A stretch of 64,000 bases of DNA, taken from positions 277,553 through 341,552 of the forward strand of contig RSEF01000020.1 of NCBI GenBank assembly GCA_003993805.1. The letters are read 5' to 3'. Shown piece after piece: positions 48,701 through 62,100 of the stretch. A program made the position numbers and the translations under genes. The notes beneath the pieces were generated by a model. The model was not told the DNA's origin and ran no database searches. It worked only from the letters and a program-made list of their open reading frames with translations. Within the stretch, counting starts at the first letter, position 1. Each line of letters opens with the position of its first letter. The stretch is from Himantopus leucocephalus (taxonomy: Eukaryota > Chordata > Aves > Charadriiformes > Recurvirostridae).

Positions 48701-51700
48701 GTTGAGCATCACTACCGCCAGCGAGGCGGCTTGCCGGGTGGACCAGTCTTTTGCATGCACATGACCTTGTCTGGATTACAGGAGATGGGAAGCGTGGTGG
48801 GAGGAGACTGTCTTTCACGGGGACACGTTGCCTTGTGGCTGCCAATCCATCTTTATTCTCCTCCCGGCCCTTGGGTGGAAGCTTGTGGGTTGTCCAGGAC
48901 ATAAGTGTGCTTTAAAGGGAAGAGGAAGAGATCCGGGCAACCGCATCTTCCGCTGTGGAAGCAGTGGATGTCCCTTGCCTTGGATGAGAGCTGCTCCCTC
49001 CGCCCTTGCCTCGCTGCGAGGAGGTGAAGTGTTTGGGGCTGCACAGAGGCATCTGTACCAAGAGCTGTTGGGCTGAGCTTTTGTACAACGGGGACAGGAG
49101 CCGAGGTTTGCTCTGCTTGCGCTAGACAGGCAGCTGTGGGACGGCGTGGAAAGGGGCGGTCATCCCCCAGCCCTCAGTGGGTGATTTGGTACTAAAACTT
49201 CACGGCTGCTTGCCCCAGCCTATAGTGAGCGGGTGCCCACGTGCGTGCTCATGCAACACTCCCAAGTTCACTGTCTGGGAGGGTGGGAGTAGCAGACAGA
49301 GCCTTAAAATCTGATGATAATGCTCTGGAAGAAGAATTTCTTTCCACCTTCTGCTGACGGTCTCTGTTTTGCCCCCCGGAGGGCAATAGTAGCCCCCCTG
49401 GGACGCAGCAGTGCCCCGAGCTGGGTCTGCCCCGTGCGGGAGCTGCCGGGTGGGGGTAAGCAGCATCACGGGTGCGGGGTGATCACGGCGCGGAGAGGAG
49501 ACCGGGCTGCCCCTATTGTGCTCAAAACACGAGGCAAATGAGGCTGAAGCTGCAGATCCGCAGTTGCCAGCGGGTCAGCAGTTTTACTCAGGCACTTGGC
49601 CTCTTTGTGGAGATGAAATGTGGTAGCAGTTGAGTATCTGCTCCATCCCCCCTTTTGGAAACCAGCAATCTGCCCACCACCTAGAACTGGACCCTGCAGC
49701 CGTCTCACTGGGCTTTACTGCCGCTGACCCCTTCTCAGTCCCAAAGACTGATGCTCCTTTGCGAGATGCTGGTGACGAGGTGGAAACCGGGACCAGGTGC
49801 TGCGCTCGTGTGAAACGGTTGAGGGAAAACGGTTGAGGCGATACTGAATGAGGATTCACAGCGCAGCCCTGCTGCCAGGTTCCACCCACCGGCTCCTGCC
49901 TCCCTCTGCTCCTACTAACCCACTGCCGGGGCCCTGCTCGCCGCCTGGCAGCCGAGCGGGAACGTGTGCTGGTATCCTTCCCCGAGTATCAGATGGAGAG
50001 GAAAACACAGGGTGGAGTCATCTCTCGCACAAAGGAAACGTTGAGGTATCGTTTCTGCCTTCGGTGGATTTTTTAGGTGGCTGGGGAGCGATTAAACAGG
50101 ATTTTAACACATTCACAGCCCCCTTCCCACCTCATTTTCCTGTGAATCTGTTGCTGTCATGGTATTTTTCAGAAGATATTTTTAGCTTTGTCTTTTCTCC
50201 CCNCTTTTGAAGGGAAACACGTTTCTATGGGAGAACAGAATGAGCCATTTCACGAGACGTTTCGTTATGGGCAGAAGAGCCGGGAAATCTGATTGTGCGT
50301 TTTAAATGACACATTCCCCTTTGTAATCAGCTAATCGCGCTTGCTGGGATGAGCGCCGGCAGAGAGCCGTCCTGGCCGGGCCGGAGGCGGGCAGGTGCGT
50401 ACCGTACCCTGGCCGGCTGCGGGGCAAAGGGGCACAGACCAGCCCTGCGCATCCTCCGCATCCTCCTCCTGCCCATCCACGCGGCGCCGTCACCCCGGTG
50501 GCCACGCACGTGCTGGGAGGGGTCCTGCAGGATTTTCTCTTTAAGGATCCTACCGGGGAAGCAGTAGCCCTGTGTAGGAGAGAAGCAATTAAATGTTCTA
50601 ATTAGGTGCCCCATTGATCTGGCAGTGTTTCCGCTGGCAGGAGCTCCTGCGGAGCGTGGGGTGGCGTGGCACCTGACGTGGCTTTGGGTCTCCGCTGTGC
50701 CGGCGATGAGAGGGACGTGGCAAAGGTCTCGAAGCGGGAGAGCAGCGCTGTGTTAAGGCGGAAGGGTTGGTCGTACAGCTGGCTCTGCTGCTCGCCACGG
50801 GAAGGTGCAATTTTTGACAAGAACACAAACCCAACGTTGACGGTGAATTTTGGGGTGGGAAACTTCCAGCCTGCGTTCTCGGCAGCGTTGCCTTTTAGGA
50901 GATTTACTATAAGTCCTGATAGATGAGGGTCCCACAGAGCGAACTGGCCGGAACAAGAGAAACCTTCTCTGAGGTCTGATCTGGGTATACGTGTGCCTAC
51001 ATGAGGCGGGGGCCATTCCCTCTCCAAATTCACTCAGGCTCTTCTTCAGGAAACCGAAACATGCTTTCTGGTTAGTACGGCACAAGTAAATCCCCGTTGG
51101 TCACCCTGGTCTCGTGCGTGACATACACCTGTAAGACGTGCAGCTGACTGTGGGAAGTAGTACAGGATGTAGAGAAAACGCAACTTGCGTTTTGGTGGCA
51201 ACTTCCACCGTCGCCTGACCGCTTCTGGGCTGCTGCGAGAGCTTTGGAGCTTGGTGCCGCCCCGGCGCGGTGCTGCGGCAGCCCCGCGCGTCTAAGCAGG
51301 GCAACCTGGAAGGCCCATGGTGTTGTGGTCCGTGGCCATCTCCTGCTAAGCGCGGGCTGGGCCGTTCCTTAGCTCACCAGAGCTGCTGTCGTCGTGCTTC
51401 GTGCTCAGGTAAGCTGCCCTGGGGCTGCTGCGCTGCCCTGTTTGTGTTCCTGCTCTGGGGCACGTGTGAAGGGGACAGTCTGAATCCTTGTTCCCTTCCT
51501 CGCCCTTCGTTGGACCCATCGGCGTTTTGGCTCGTGGCTCCCTCCTAACCCCAGCCAGCGGTGGAGCCGGCCGGCGGTGCCAGCCAGGATCTACCCCTTG
51601 CGCGGACCGCAGCCTTCGTCTGGCGGCCGTTGGTGTCCCAGCGCCTGCGTCCCCAGCCGGCACTCGCACTCGCCCCGTCAGGGTCAGGCTGGATGATTGC

Positions 51701-54700
51701 CGTGATGATGTTGTGACAATGTGGGTCACTCTGGGATGTTTTCAAGCCCGGGGCGCTGTCTGTGGCTGCGATGGTTTATGCACCGGCCCGGCGCCGGGGA
51801 GGGCTGCGTGGCAGGAGATGGCGATGCAATCTAGCATGGAGTCTTGCTAGCAGGAGTGTTACGGGGAGCTGCTTGTTTGCAGGCAGAAGCGAGCAGGGTT
51901 GGGGGAGGGTCTTGCTCCCGCTGCCTCTATTCTCAGAACACTTCATTAATATGATACTAATTGATGCGGTAGCTCAGATCCCAAAACGTCTATAGCTCAG
52001 AGCCCGCTGCGGTGCAGCCGGCCCCGGTGAACGCTGCCTCGCGCAGCAGCGAGATGGGAAGGAGGGACGGTCGGTGTGTGATGGAGAGCGCAGGGGCTTT
52101 GTTCGGCAGCGGTAAGAGAGGCAGGTTGGGGAGCGCTGAGTGCCACTGCCCTGCCTTTGGTGGCTGCATCCTCCGTCCTCCCTCGCAGGAGGAGCACAGT
52201 GCAGCCCTGGCGAGCCCTGGGTGCCGCGGCCACTGATGCGATACCCCTTCTTCGGGGTCTACGGAAAGGTGGCTGCTCTCGTGCCGGGCTGTGCGTCTCC
52301 CTGCCCGTCTCCGCTGAGCATCTCTTGACTCGCCCTCGAGCTGGGATGGCACAAAGTCGAGCGTACGACCCCAGGAGCAGCACAGGGCCCCCACAAAAAT
52401 CACTGGGCTTGGCAGAATAGGAGCAGGGCCACGGAGGCCGCACCGAGGCGGGGAGAGAGCCCCACAGATCCCCGTGGCTTTGTGTGACCGTCTGTGGGTG
52501 GGAGCAGGAGCTGCTGGTATTGGAGTTGGTTCCTCGGGTCAGCCTGGCCTGTTGGGCACCCGTGTGTGCCGCCGGGGGCTGCTTCTCTCCTTTGGCTCGT
52601 TAGCCCCTGGGCAGCCACGTCTGCACGAGAAGAGGAGGCAGGTGGAGGAGTGAGGGGTCCGTCCTGCGCTCTGGGATTGAGGGGTGTGAGCACGTAGGTG
52701 ATGGCATGGGGACAGTAGCCTCCACTCGCCAGTGGCATCCCTGGGTGCGTGGGCAGCGCGGGCTCTGCGTAATCACGAGGTGGTGGGGGAAAATGCTGTT
52801 TCCAGGTCTGGGAGACTGGGGCACGTGCTCAGCTCCCGTGCTGGGCACTGGCGTGGGGGTGTTCGGGGGCCTGTGACACTGGCCCCACGCTGAGTGTGGG
52901 TGGGGGGACCGGGGGCTGCGGGTGCAGCCAGTGCCCGCTGGCCGGCTAGGGGGATGCCCCGCGTTGCATCCCAGCCCCGCTCCCCACGCAGCGAGACAGC
53001 TCGGCGAGCAAAACCAGTCTACACGGTGGTTGTGAAGGAATGTGTCCCTGGTGGGCAGGGGAGTACGAGAGCGTGCCCCGCACCCGGTGGCATCCTGCCT
53101 GTGCTTCCCCTCCTGTGACAGCGGCAGAGAGCTGGGACAGGACCACGCACGCCACGGTGGCTGTACCTCCCTCCTCTTTCCGTATCTCTCATGCAAATCA
53201 TTTGGGGGTGCAATTTCTCCCCGCTCAAAGGTGATTTTGTTTCCTTGGAGGTGCCAAAGCTCCCGGCCTTTTTGCATCAGGTTTTCTGCCTGGGGGACAG
53301 CAGCGGGTCCGGTGCGTGTCCGGGAGGGAATGGCCGGAGCCCCACGCGGTAGCTGCCGAGCCACGGATCAGTGGCAGCCTGTGACCGTGTTGCCTGGGGA
53401 CTCTGTCCAAATGGAAAGCGGAGCAGGTTTTGTGCCCCGAGCGAGCTCTTGGGAAAGCGGCTGCGGATCGGGGTCGCTCAGGGCGAGCCGTGCCGGGCTC
53501 ATGTTTGCTTGCGGGGAGTGAAAGGTTTTTGCTGAATCCACGGGAGAGGTGTGTGCTTTGCATAGGCGCGTCATCCTGCCTGCTTTGCCTCTGTGCTTAC
53601 GGGAGGGTGGTTCTTGCCAGCTGAAGGTACGTTTGGAAATTAACCCTTGGAAAAGCAGGAGGTATCCTCCCTGTGCTGTGGGACCGTGCGTCCACCTTCG
53701 CGTAACTGTAGTGCCTGCTGGGCAGTTTCTTCTCCCCCGTTAGATGCCTTTCTCATCTAAAAAAGCGGCCCTGAAAATGCTGTTGTGGGATTTGGGCTGT
53801 TTGTATGGAAACTGCTGATTTTAATCCCGGTGTGCCAGAGCTGCTGGTCACTCCGTGGCCGGGTGAGCGGCGCTGGCTCCCGCGGGTCCTGCATCGCTGA
53901 CCGGCATCATTACCCCGAGGGAAAAGTCCTGCTGACCAGATGTTGCCTTCAGCGTTACTGCAGGGACCGCGGGAGGGACGGGTGACAATGGGGTGGCACA
54001 GATGGCCCTGAAAGGAGAACTTGGGTAGCGCGCGGCGGTGCGAGCCAGGAGGGTATCTGTTTCGCTTCTCGGAGGTGTGTTGGTTCTGCGGCACTGCCTG
54101 TAGTAAATATTTGCTTTTATCACTCAAATGAGCAGAGCTGGCTCGCAATGCGCACAGCGGGCGGACTGAACTGCGTGAGAAGGTGCTGTTTTTCACCTCG
54201 GTCTTTTCGAGAGTGAAGCGGCATCTAACGTAACCTGGAGCTCACGTTCTCCAGCAGGCAGATTTGTATGGAGTCTGAACGCAGTGCTGGAGCCGTGCGG
54301 GCACCATCTTGTGATGGAGCGCCTGGCTAACGTCCTTCCGTGCACTTGCCATCATCTCTGGGAAGGTTTTGGTTTTTTTTCTTTTCTTTTCTTTTACACC
54401 AAATCTGATTTCTTCTTTGCAGGTTCTGAATTGCGCCTGAGCAGAGCGCTGAGAGCAGCCCCTGGAAGCAGCGTGAGTTTATCCTGAAAGCTTTTATTCT
54501 CCTTTCCACATCCCACGTAAGGCTGAGTGGGTTTTGTAGCGTGAAAGGGGTTGCTCAGCCCGGAGCCGGTGCTGCAGGGAGGCTGGTCTGCCAGAAACCC
54601 CCGGCAGGACTGGAAATCTGCTGCACTTGGGCTTGTTTGGGGCTTTTTTCATGGTTTAGTTAGGAGTTGGGCAACAGAAAGGCTCCGACCGGCTGCCCAA

Positions 54701-55700
54701 GTCTTTGCCCGCTGACGGAGCGACTTTGGGACATCACGCTTAACGCTGAGTTTCCGTGCTCTCTGTTGCGCGGTGGATTTGAGGAAGGCGGTGTGTTTGC
54801 AGACCAGCCGTTGGATTTTGTCGGCTGTGGCTCTGAGCCCCGGGCGCAGGTCCCCGCGCTGGCGGGGGCTGGACACGGCCGGGCAGCTGGGAACAGAGGA
54901 CGGGAGAGGACAGCGGTAGGTCCGAGCTGCAGAATTAAATTGTTGGGATGCCCAAAAGAGTGGAAAGCTTAAGGTCCAGACCCCTGGGGTCCCTCGATGG
55001 GTTGAGCTGCTCCGCTCCAGGGCTCTGGTGAACAGCGGGTTTGCACGGTGCAGTGCCCACAAAACTGGCCGTGAGCTGCTGCTGCCGCGCGTCCCGTGGC
55101 CGGGGATAGCTGGGAGAACAAGGTCTCCCTTCTGCTGTCGCTCCCTGACCCGCGAGGTGAGCCTGGGCGGAGAGCACGCAGCCCCGCTGCCCTCGCTCTG
55201 CGTCCAAGGTGGGAGGAAGGTGTCGTCACCTGAAAACTGGGGTCAAGGAGCTCCATGGATGCACCCCGCTGTCCTGGCTCTTTCCCGGGTGACAGGCGCT
55301 CACTGCATCCGTGGAATCACGCTGCCCACTGGGGTTCGGTTCCTGCCTGCGGGAGGCAAAGGGCGCAGAGGCAGGCAGCGCCCGGGATGCGGGCAGGGGA
55401 TTTCCATCTACGCCAAAGGCAGTGATGGGATGCTGGGATGTGCTTCTCAGGGCTGGAGGTGTCTCTGACTCTGAATGGGGCAGCTCGTTAGTTTTTAGGA
55501 GCGGTGCTACAAGACCATCCCTCCAGGAGGGGTCTTTGTGGGTCTCCCATGTCCGGGGGCATGTCTGTACGGACAGCAAGGAGAATGACAGGGTTTCTTG
55601 TCCCGTCTCTGTGTGCTGAAGAGTTTGGGTGCTGGAAGACCAGTTTTGGAATTGGTGGGGGCAAAGGCGCAGGCCCAACTTCAGTGGTGGATTGCATGAT
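45701..55700. other. Non-coding region, right part 1
   Basis: No supported coding exon on either strand. Contains single Ns at 48209 and 50203, a CpG-richer patch at about 50.35-50.52 kb, and unique-looking sequence otherwise. It could be a first intron of the rightward transcript suggested at 45.3 kb, or 5' intron of EPB41L1. Confidence 0.6.
48161..48256. repeat. 46-bp direct duplication around a single N
   Basis: TTGGAGGTCTGAGCCGAGTC through AGATGC occurs at 48161-48206 and again at 48211-48256 with one substitution. The N at 48209 lies between, which points to an unmerged contig overlap. Confidence 0.9.
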
Positions 55701-56130
55701 GAAGATGCTGCGAGGGCTGGAGCCCCTCTACTGGGAGGACAGGCTGGGAGAGTTGGGGGGGTTCAGCCTGGAGAAGAGAAGGCTCCGGGGAGACCTCAGA
55801 GCCCCTTCCAGTGCCTAAAGGGGCTCCAGGAGAGCTGGGGAGGGACTCTGGATCAGGGAGGGGAGCCATGGGACTGGGGGGAATGATTTCACACTGACAG
55901 AGGGGAGATTCAGATGAGATATTAGGAAGAAATTCTTTGCTGTGAGGGTGGTGAGCCCCTGGCGCAGGTTGCCCCGAGAAGCTGTGGCTGCCCCATCCCT
56001 GGAGGTGTTCAAGGCCAGGTTGGACGGGGCTTGGAGCAACCTGGGCTGGTGGGAGGTGTCCCTGCCCAGGGCAGGGGGCTGGAACTGGATGGTCTTTAAG
56101 GTCCCAACTCTAACCATTCTATGATTCTGT
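55701..56130 (+). mobile_element. CR1 LINE, 5'-truncated, intact 3' end
   Basis: About 430 bp collinear with the CR1 3' region: GGGTTCAGCCTGGAGAAGAG, GGTGTTCAAGGCCAGGTTGG, GGGGGCTGGAACTGGATGGT, ending CCATTCTATGATTCTG. No reverse-transcriptase frame remains. The best-preserved repeat in the window. Confidence 0.95.
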
Positions 56131-59100
56131 GTGAGCCGTCATCACTGTGTGCCTCAGTTTCCCCCCAGCACGGGGTGGGGTGCCTGTGTGCTTCTACACC
56201 GGGGTTCTGTGTGAGGAAGGCTGCCGGGGAGGCCGGGCAGTGGCCACCACCGAGGTGGGAGCATTTGGCTCCTGGGCAATGCCTGGTAGGAAGCTCTGCC
56301 CCTGCTTGTGGGGATGAGTCCCTGTCGGGGTTCCCCGCACCGGGGTGGCACGGGGAGCAGGAGGACACACACCACCTCTGTGGTGAGCCTCGGTACCAGC
56401 CAAGCCCTTGCTTTCACTCGGTGGCCTCAGTGTCCTGGGTGCAGCTGGGCGTTCGTGGCCCAGGTCCGGGTGTCTTTGGTTTGGTGTTTCCCTCTCTCGG
56501 TCGTGTCTCGTGAGCCAACACCCGGGACTTGGGGAAGCACTTGCCCAGCAGAACTGCTTATGGCTTTGTGCTCTGAGCAGACTCGCCGAGCCGTGTGCCG
56601 GTCCTCGGTGGGTCCCAGCTCCCTGGCAGGTCTGGGCAAGCGAAGCCGTGCTATCGCAGCCCGGGCCAGCTGGCGCTTTGTGCCGGGAGGGAGGTGTCCC
56701 TCTGCTTCTGGAAGAGCTGGTGACGCTCCCGTCACGGCACAGTGATCATGCTGGCGATGAGCTTCTCATTTGTCTGTATTCCTACAGCTCCCTCTCAGCT
56801 GATGTAATACCTTACCGCCGGCATGTCATGAAGGGCTTCCTGCTGGGATTTGGTAGGCAGGGGTGAAGGGAAGGGACTGTCTCCTTGGGAGCTTGCTCGA
56901 AGGACATGGTCATCCATCAGTTGGACTAGGTGGTCGTTGTAGGTCCCTTCCAACTGAGCTACTCCATCCTCCTCGGAAGTGGTGCACAAGACGTGACCGT
57001 TACCTTGGGGGAAATGGCACTCTGTAGTTATTGCTTTAGACCCTGAACAGGGCTCTTCTGGGGCTGTGGATCGGAGGACGATGACTGCAGGCAGAGAGCG
57101 TGGGCCTTCCTTTGGAAGGAAAGAGAAGATGGGAGAAGGCAGGGCCGAGCGCGTGCCTGAGCTGGGTTTCCTTTGGTGGCTTCCCTTGCTCGAGGTGCTC
57201 TTCACCTACTCAAGCTCCTCTCCTCTTCCAACACGCTGCTTACAGGCTGGCCTTGGGGCTTCCAGGGTGTCTGGTCCTGTGTTCTTCTCGCGCATAAGGC
57301 AGCTGATCTCCCCTGGTTGCTACATCCCAGCGCAAGACGGCTGAACCCACGCTCTCTGTCTTCCTCGGCATGCTTTTGTCCACGCGCGGTGATTGCTGCA
57401 GAGGCAGCGGGTGACCTGGAGTGGGGACGGGAGCTGCTCTCCACCATCACCCTGGTGATGGGTGGTCCACAGGGTTTGCAACAGCCCTGCCTGCTCCTGG
57501 TGTGTATCTGAGGTGCCTTGCTGGTGCTCTGCAGTGGTCAGCTATGTCTGCAGCCGGGTGAGCTGGGTTCAGAGAGCACTGGTTGTTACCAACAGCCTTT
57601 GGTTCGGTCTCCCTCCCTCTGCTGCACCAGAAGAGCCCCGGGCTCCGCTCCGGTGCCATCCCTAATTGATGCTTGGAGTAGGAGCGGAGGGATGGCTGCA
57701 GTGCTGGTGGTCCCAGTGTCTCCCCGGAGAGCCTGGTCCTTACCAGGGCTGACTGCTCCGTTTGGCCGTGGCCCCTCTTAGGCAGCCCCTTCCCCAGCCA
57801 GAAAAGGGCAGAGGGGCCAGCGGCATGGCCAGCTCCGCAGCAGCGCAGCCCCGGCGCCCCGGCAGAGCCCCCCGCGCTCTCCGGATGAGGCACCGAGATG
57901 GTTTAGCCCCATAACTCTGCTCGCAGGTGGTTTGTAACGGCTGCAAAGCGCCGATGAGCACGGAGCAGCTGCTGAGGTCCTTCCCTGGCACCCTGGGCAG
58001 GATTAGCTCCTCATTAGAAGAACTGGCCCTGGACGGTGCATGGATTGCCTTTTGCCGGAGAAACGCTGTCGGTCTGCGTTACGCAGTAGTTGGGAGGATG
58101 AAGCTGTTCTTTCCTACCTGCCCGTCACCCCGCGCGGCGGCGGGAGCCTGGCACGGCCGGCGGGAGCTGGCAGCGGGTGTTTGCTCGGCGGCGGTGCCGC
58201 CTGCGGCGGGCGCTGGGGCAGCGCTGTGCCTGCTCCCCCCACCCTGGCCCGGGGCTGCTGCTGCACTTTCCTCTTGATTTAGGGCCCATCCTCGCTGCGA
58301 GACGTGCCTCGGTCAATGAAGCTTGCGCTGTGCCATCCCAGCTGCTTTGGCCCGGGCTGAGCAAACAGGTTTGCGGTATGTGGCAATGTGTGCCCCGAAG
58401 GCTGGTGAGAGCTGCCAGGTCCCTCAAACGCAGCTTGGGAAAGGCTGGCTGCTGGCCAAACACCCTGCTTGCTTCGGCTGGGACTTTTAACCTCTTCGGC
58501 ATCACGTCAGCGAGGAGCCGGGCTTCCCCGTTACGGCTGGGGTGAGCTGGGGTGCCCACCCACCTCTGCCTGGCTGCTGAAGGCTTCTCTGCCTGCGAGC
58601 CGTGCTGGGGCTGTCATCTTGCCCCAACTTTGACACGCGGCACGGTCCGCTCGGGCGGCAGGAGATGGGGCTTTCCTTGGAAGACGCGGCTTCGCTGCTC
58701 CGATGGCGCTCGCCCAAGTCCTTGGGAGGTCTCGGCGTGGCGGAGGGCTCCGTTCCCATCCCCTGTTAAACTGGTGATCCCACTGGGGCTGGGTGGAAAG
58801 GAAAAGCTGTCCGTTCTCAGATCCCTGCGGAGGAGGATTTGCCGGCTGGGACCGGTGTTTCAGCAGCTTTTTCGGCACAGCAGGACCCAAGGGATGCGAA
58901 GCTGTAGGCAGTGTCTGAGCAGGCGCAGTGTGGGGTGGGGATCCGCGAGACTCGCTCCCAAGGGGGGATGCGGAGGCCGGACCGCGTGCAGGAGAGCACC
59001 CGGCCATGGTGTGGGTGTGCTCCAGGGCATCATCTTCCAACAGACGGGTGCTGGTGGTGGCATCTCTCTGGGTGCCCGGCTCTTCTTCCAACCCGGCTCC

Positions 59101-62100
59101 CCCACAGCCCTTGCTGCTTTCTCCTTTATTCTGGGACAGAGGCTTTTGATATTTCCTTTCTTGGCTTTCCTCCCTGTTGCTGAAGGGGTTAAACAGTGTG
59201 TGGGCCACTTCCCATCCTCAGCAGCTACCAGAGCAGGCGCTGAGAGCTGCTGGGTGGGAAGCCGACAGGTTCTGCGGGGCATGATCCGCTCCCCTCATTG
59301 CCGCTTGCCAGGCTCGGCCCCATCCAGCGCGCAGGTGTGGGGTGCTGGGGCTCGCCCGCCTCCCGGTGCTTCTCCAGGGGATGCTCCTTCCGTGGGGGGT
59401 GGGTGCTTGCCATGCCCCTGCATACAGCGTCTCAGCCTGCTGAGAGGGTCCTCGGCACGGTTGGTATTTCCTCTACGGTGGCATTGCTCAGGGACCTCTG
59501 GAAAGGGCCGGTTCTTCATGGAGCCATCTGCTGCCCTGGGACTCAGCTCTTGGCTTGTGGCCTTCCCACCTGCAAAGACGGCAGGACACTTGGTAGGGGC
59601 ACCAGAGGGAGCTTTGTGCTGCAGTGAGGAGCTTTCGGAGCCTCTGAGGCCACTGAAGGTGCTGGGTGGAGAGTGAGGTTGGGTCTCCTTGCCACCGGTG
59701 TCATCTGGAGGATGCTCGTCCTGCTCCCGTGTGCACGTAATGGCTCAGGCCATTCGAGGTAGCCGGCACTGAGATGGCATCCATTACTCCTCATGCACAG
59801 GTCCCACTTCCCTCCAGCCAACAGCCCAGTGGTGCCCAGTAAACCCCGTGGTGGTGGTTGACGGGGCGAGTGGGAGCGCAGCTGTTCCCCATGACCCCGG
59901 TGTGATGCTTCTTTTTCCTTACCGCCACGTTACGTTTTAATGCTGACTTTTGAAGGGAAAGGGCAGGAGGGCGAGGGAAGGAGAGGGCTGCTGGAATCCT
60001 GCTGCGGATTCAGCGTGGCTTTTGCTGCACAAGACCGCTCGGCTGCGAGTAAGGAGGTGCTGGTACCCAGGTTGCCGGGGAGACGGAGACGTTCAGCCAC
60101 TGGGGAGACGTGGCAGATGCTGCGGCCATGCTGGGCGGATTGCCGTCCCACCCCTTCGCTGCCACCGGTGACAGCCCCAGTGGCTGTCCCTGATGCAGGG
60201 GACGCAGTGCTGAGCGGTGTGGGCACTGCCTCATCCGGAGAAGCCTTGGTGGTGGAGCCCACGCGCCAGTGGCTCCTGGTGGCTGTGGCTGCACCAGTGG
60301 CCTGGATGGATGCCCCAAAGTCGGGGCAGGCTGGGGGCATCCCTGTCTCTTGGGAAGTCTAGACATCCCTCCTCTTCTGTAAGACACCCATCATGGGCCA
60401 CCTTCAGGTCCCAGAGGGGTGACAAGGGACCGGCAAGCAGAGGCACACGGTGCTGTGCCAGCCCGGGGGTGGGTGCAGCGTGTTGGTGCTCTGAGAGGAG
60501 CCCTGCCTGCCCTCATCCATCCAACATCTCTTCCAGGCAAGACCACCGTGCCTTCTGCCTGCGTGCCCAGCCCTGGGCAACCTCCGGCAGCTGCCTGCGC
60601 TGTTCCGCCACGCACCTTCCTCCCGGCTGCGGGACGGCCGTCCTGCCTACTGTCCGGAGGCCACGGTGGGAAGCGGTGAACCCGTTGGGGATGGCTGCCG
60701 GGTATAAGGGGCATCTCTCTCATGTTCCCCTCATGCTGTGGTGAGACTGCTGGAGCCTCATGCTCGTGGCAGCCGTGGTGTCACTGCTCCATGCCCGGTA
60801 GCCCCGCTGGCAGGCTGGGCTGTGTGGGACAGTGGGGTCAGGCTGGGATGGAACTGGCTGAGCCCAGAGCTGCCACTGGTTTTGTGTCCCTGGTCCTGGC
60901 GAGGGTTTAGCTGGGAGGGCAGGAGCCGGGCCAGCCTGTGCCCAGGTCTGCTTGGCACGAGCCGTGTGCCGGGGAGCGCTGCCGCCTCTGTCAGCCTGGA
61001 CACAAATTTCTCCCTGGGGTTGTGCCGTGGTGGGGCCGGCTCGGCTGCGGCGGTGGGGTCCCCGCTCCCTGCGGTCAGGGTGGCCGCAGCACCCTCCTGT
61101 GCCGGGAGAAAGGGTTTGTGCCCAGGACTATGGAGTGGCACCTTCCTCTCCCAGCAGGAGAGCAGGAGGCACTGGTGGTCACCACCGGCTCTGCCCTCCT
61201 TGGGGCTCTGCCCTTGGTTGCGGTGGGGAGGAGAGGCTTCGTTCAGGTTGGGTTCCCCCTCCCCCGCCTTTATTTATTTTCTTTTTAATTTATTTATTAT
61301 TTAAAAACTTCTCCTCCAGCCCTTCCTTCTGTTGTCATTTAATTGTGCAAGTTCCCTGAATACCCGTCACCTGCCTGGGGGTAGAATTTGAGACACATCA
61401 AAGCTCAGTGAGCTTCTGCAGGCGCTAAGCGTACATCCTCCGGGAGCTGGAGAGAGATTAAACAGCCGAGAAAAACAACTGCTCGGGATTGTCCAAGAGG
61501 TAAAATGGAAGGGTTGGGGGAGAGCGAGGGAAAATCAACGATATTTCCTCACCAGAAAATGTCCGCCTCGTGCCTGGGAAGCCGTCTGGCGTGGTGGGTC
61601 GTCGGAAGGATGCCGGATGGGGGAACAGCAGGCTGGAGCAGTTCTGCCGTGGGAGCTGGGGGTCTCCGGGCATCTCTGCCAATTTTGACCCTGGCACGGG
61701 TTTGTACAGCTGTTTGTCAGGGGTTATGTCTGTGCGTCATCGAAATGACTCTCATTCCCACCACCCCTCTGGCAGGGTTTGGCATCTGGTCGCCTGGAAG
61801 TGGAGGAGCGGTGCCAGGGATGAAAAGGGTTAAAATTAAGTGGCAAACTTGGTGTCGTACCTGAGATGGATTCCTACTGGGAGATCTGTGGGCAGATGGG
61901 AGTCCGGGCAGCGGGGGCGGACCTGCACCCACCCAGCTCTGCCTGCGACTGGTGGAGACCCTGCCTGCACCCGGGGGGTACATCGGTCTTCAATTTTTGG
62001 TTGAAGAAGGGGGAGGGAAAAAAAAAAAAAAATTTTAAGCTTTGTATTTGGGAATAACGCAAAGCAAATGGAATAAATCTCAACCAGTGGCATTGGTTGT

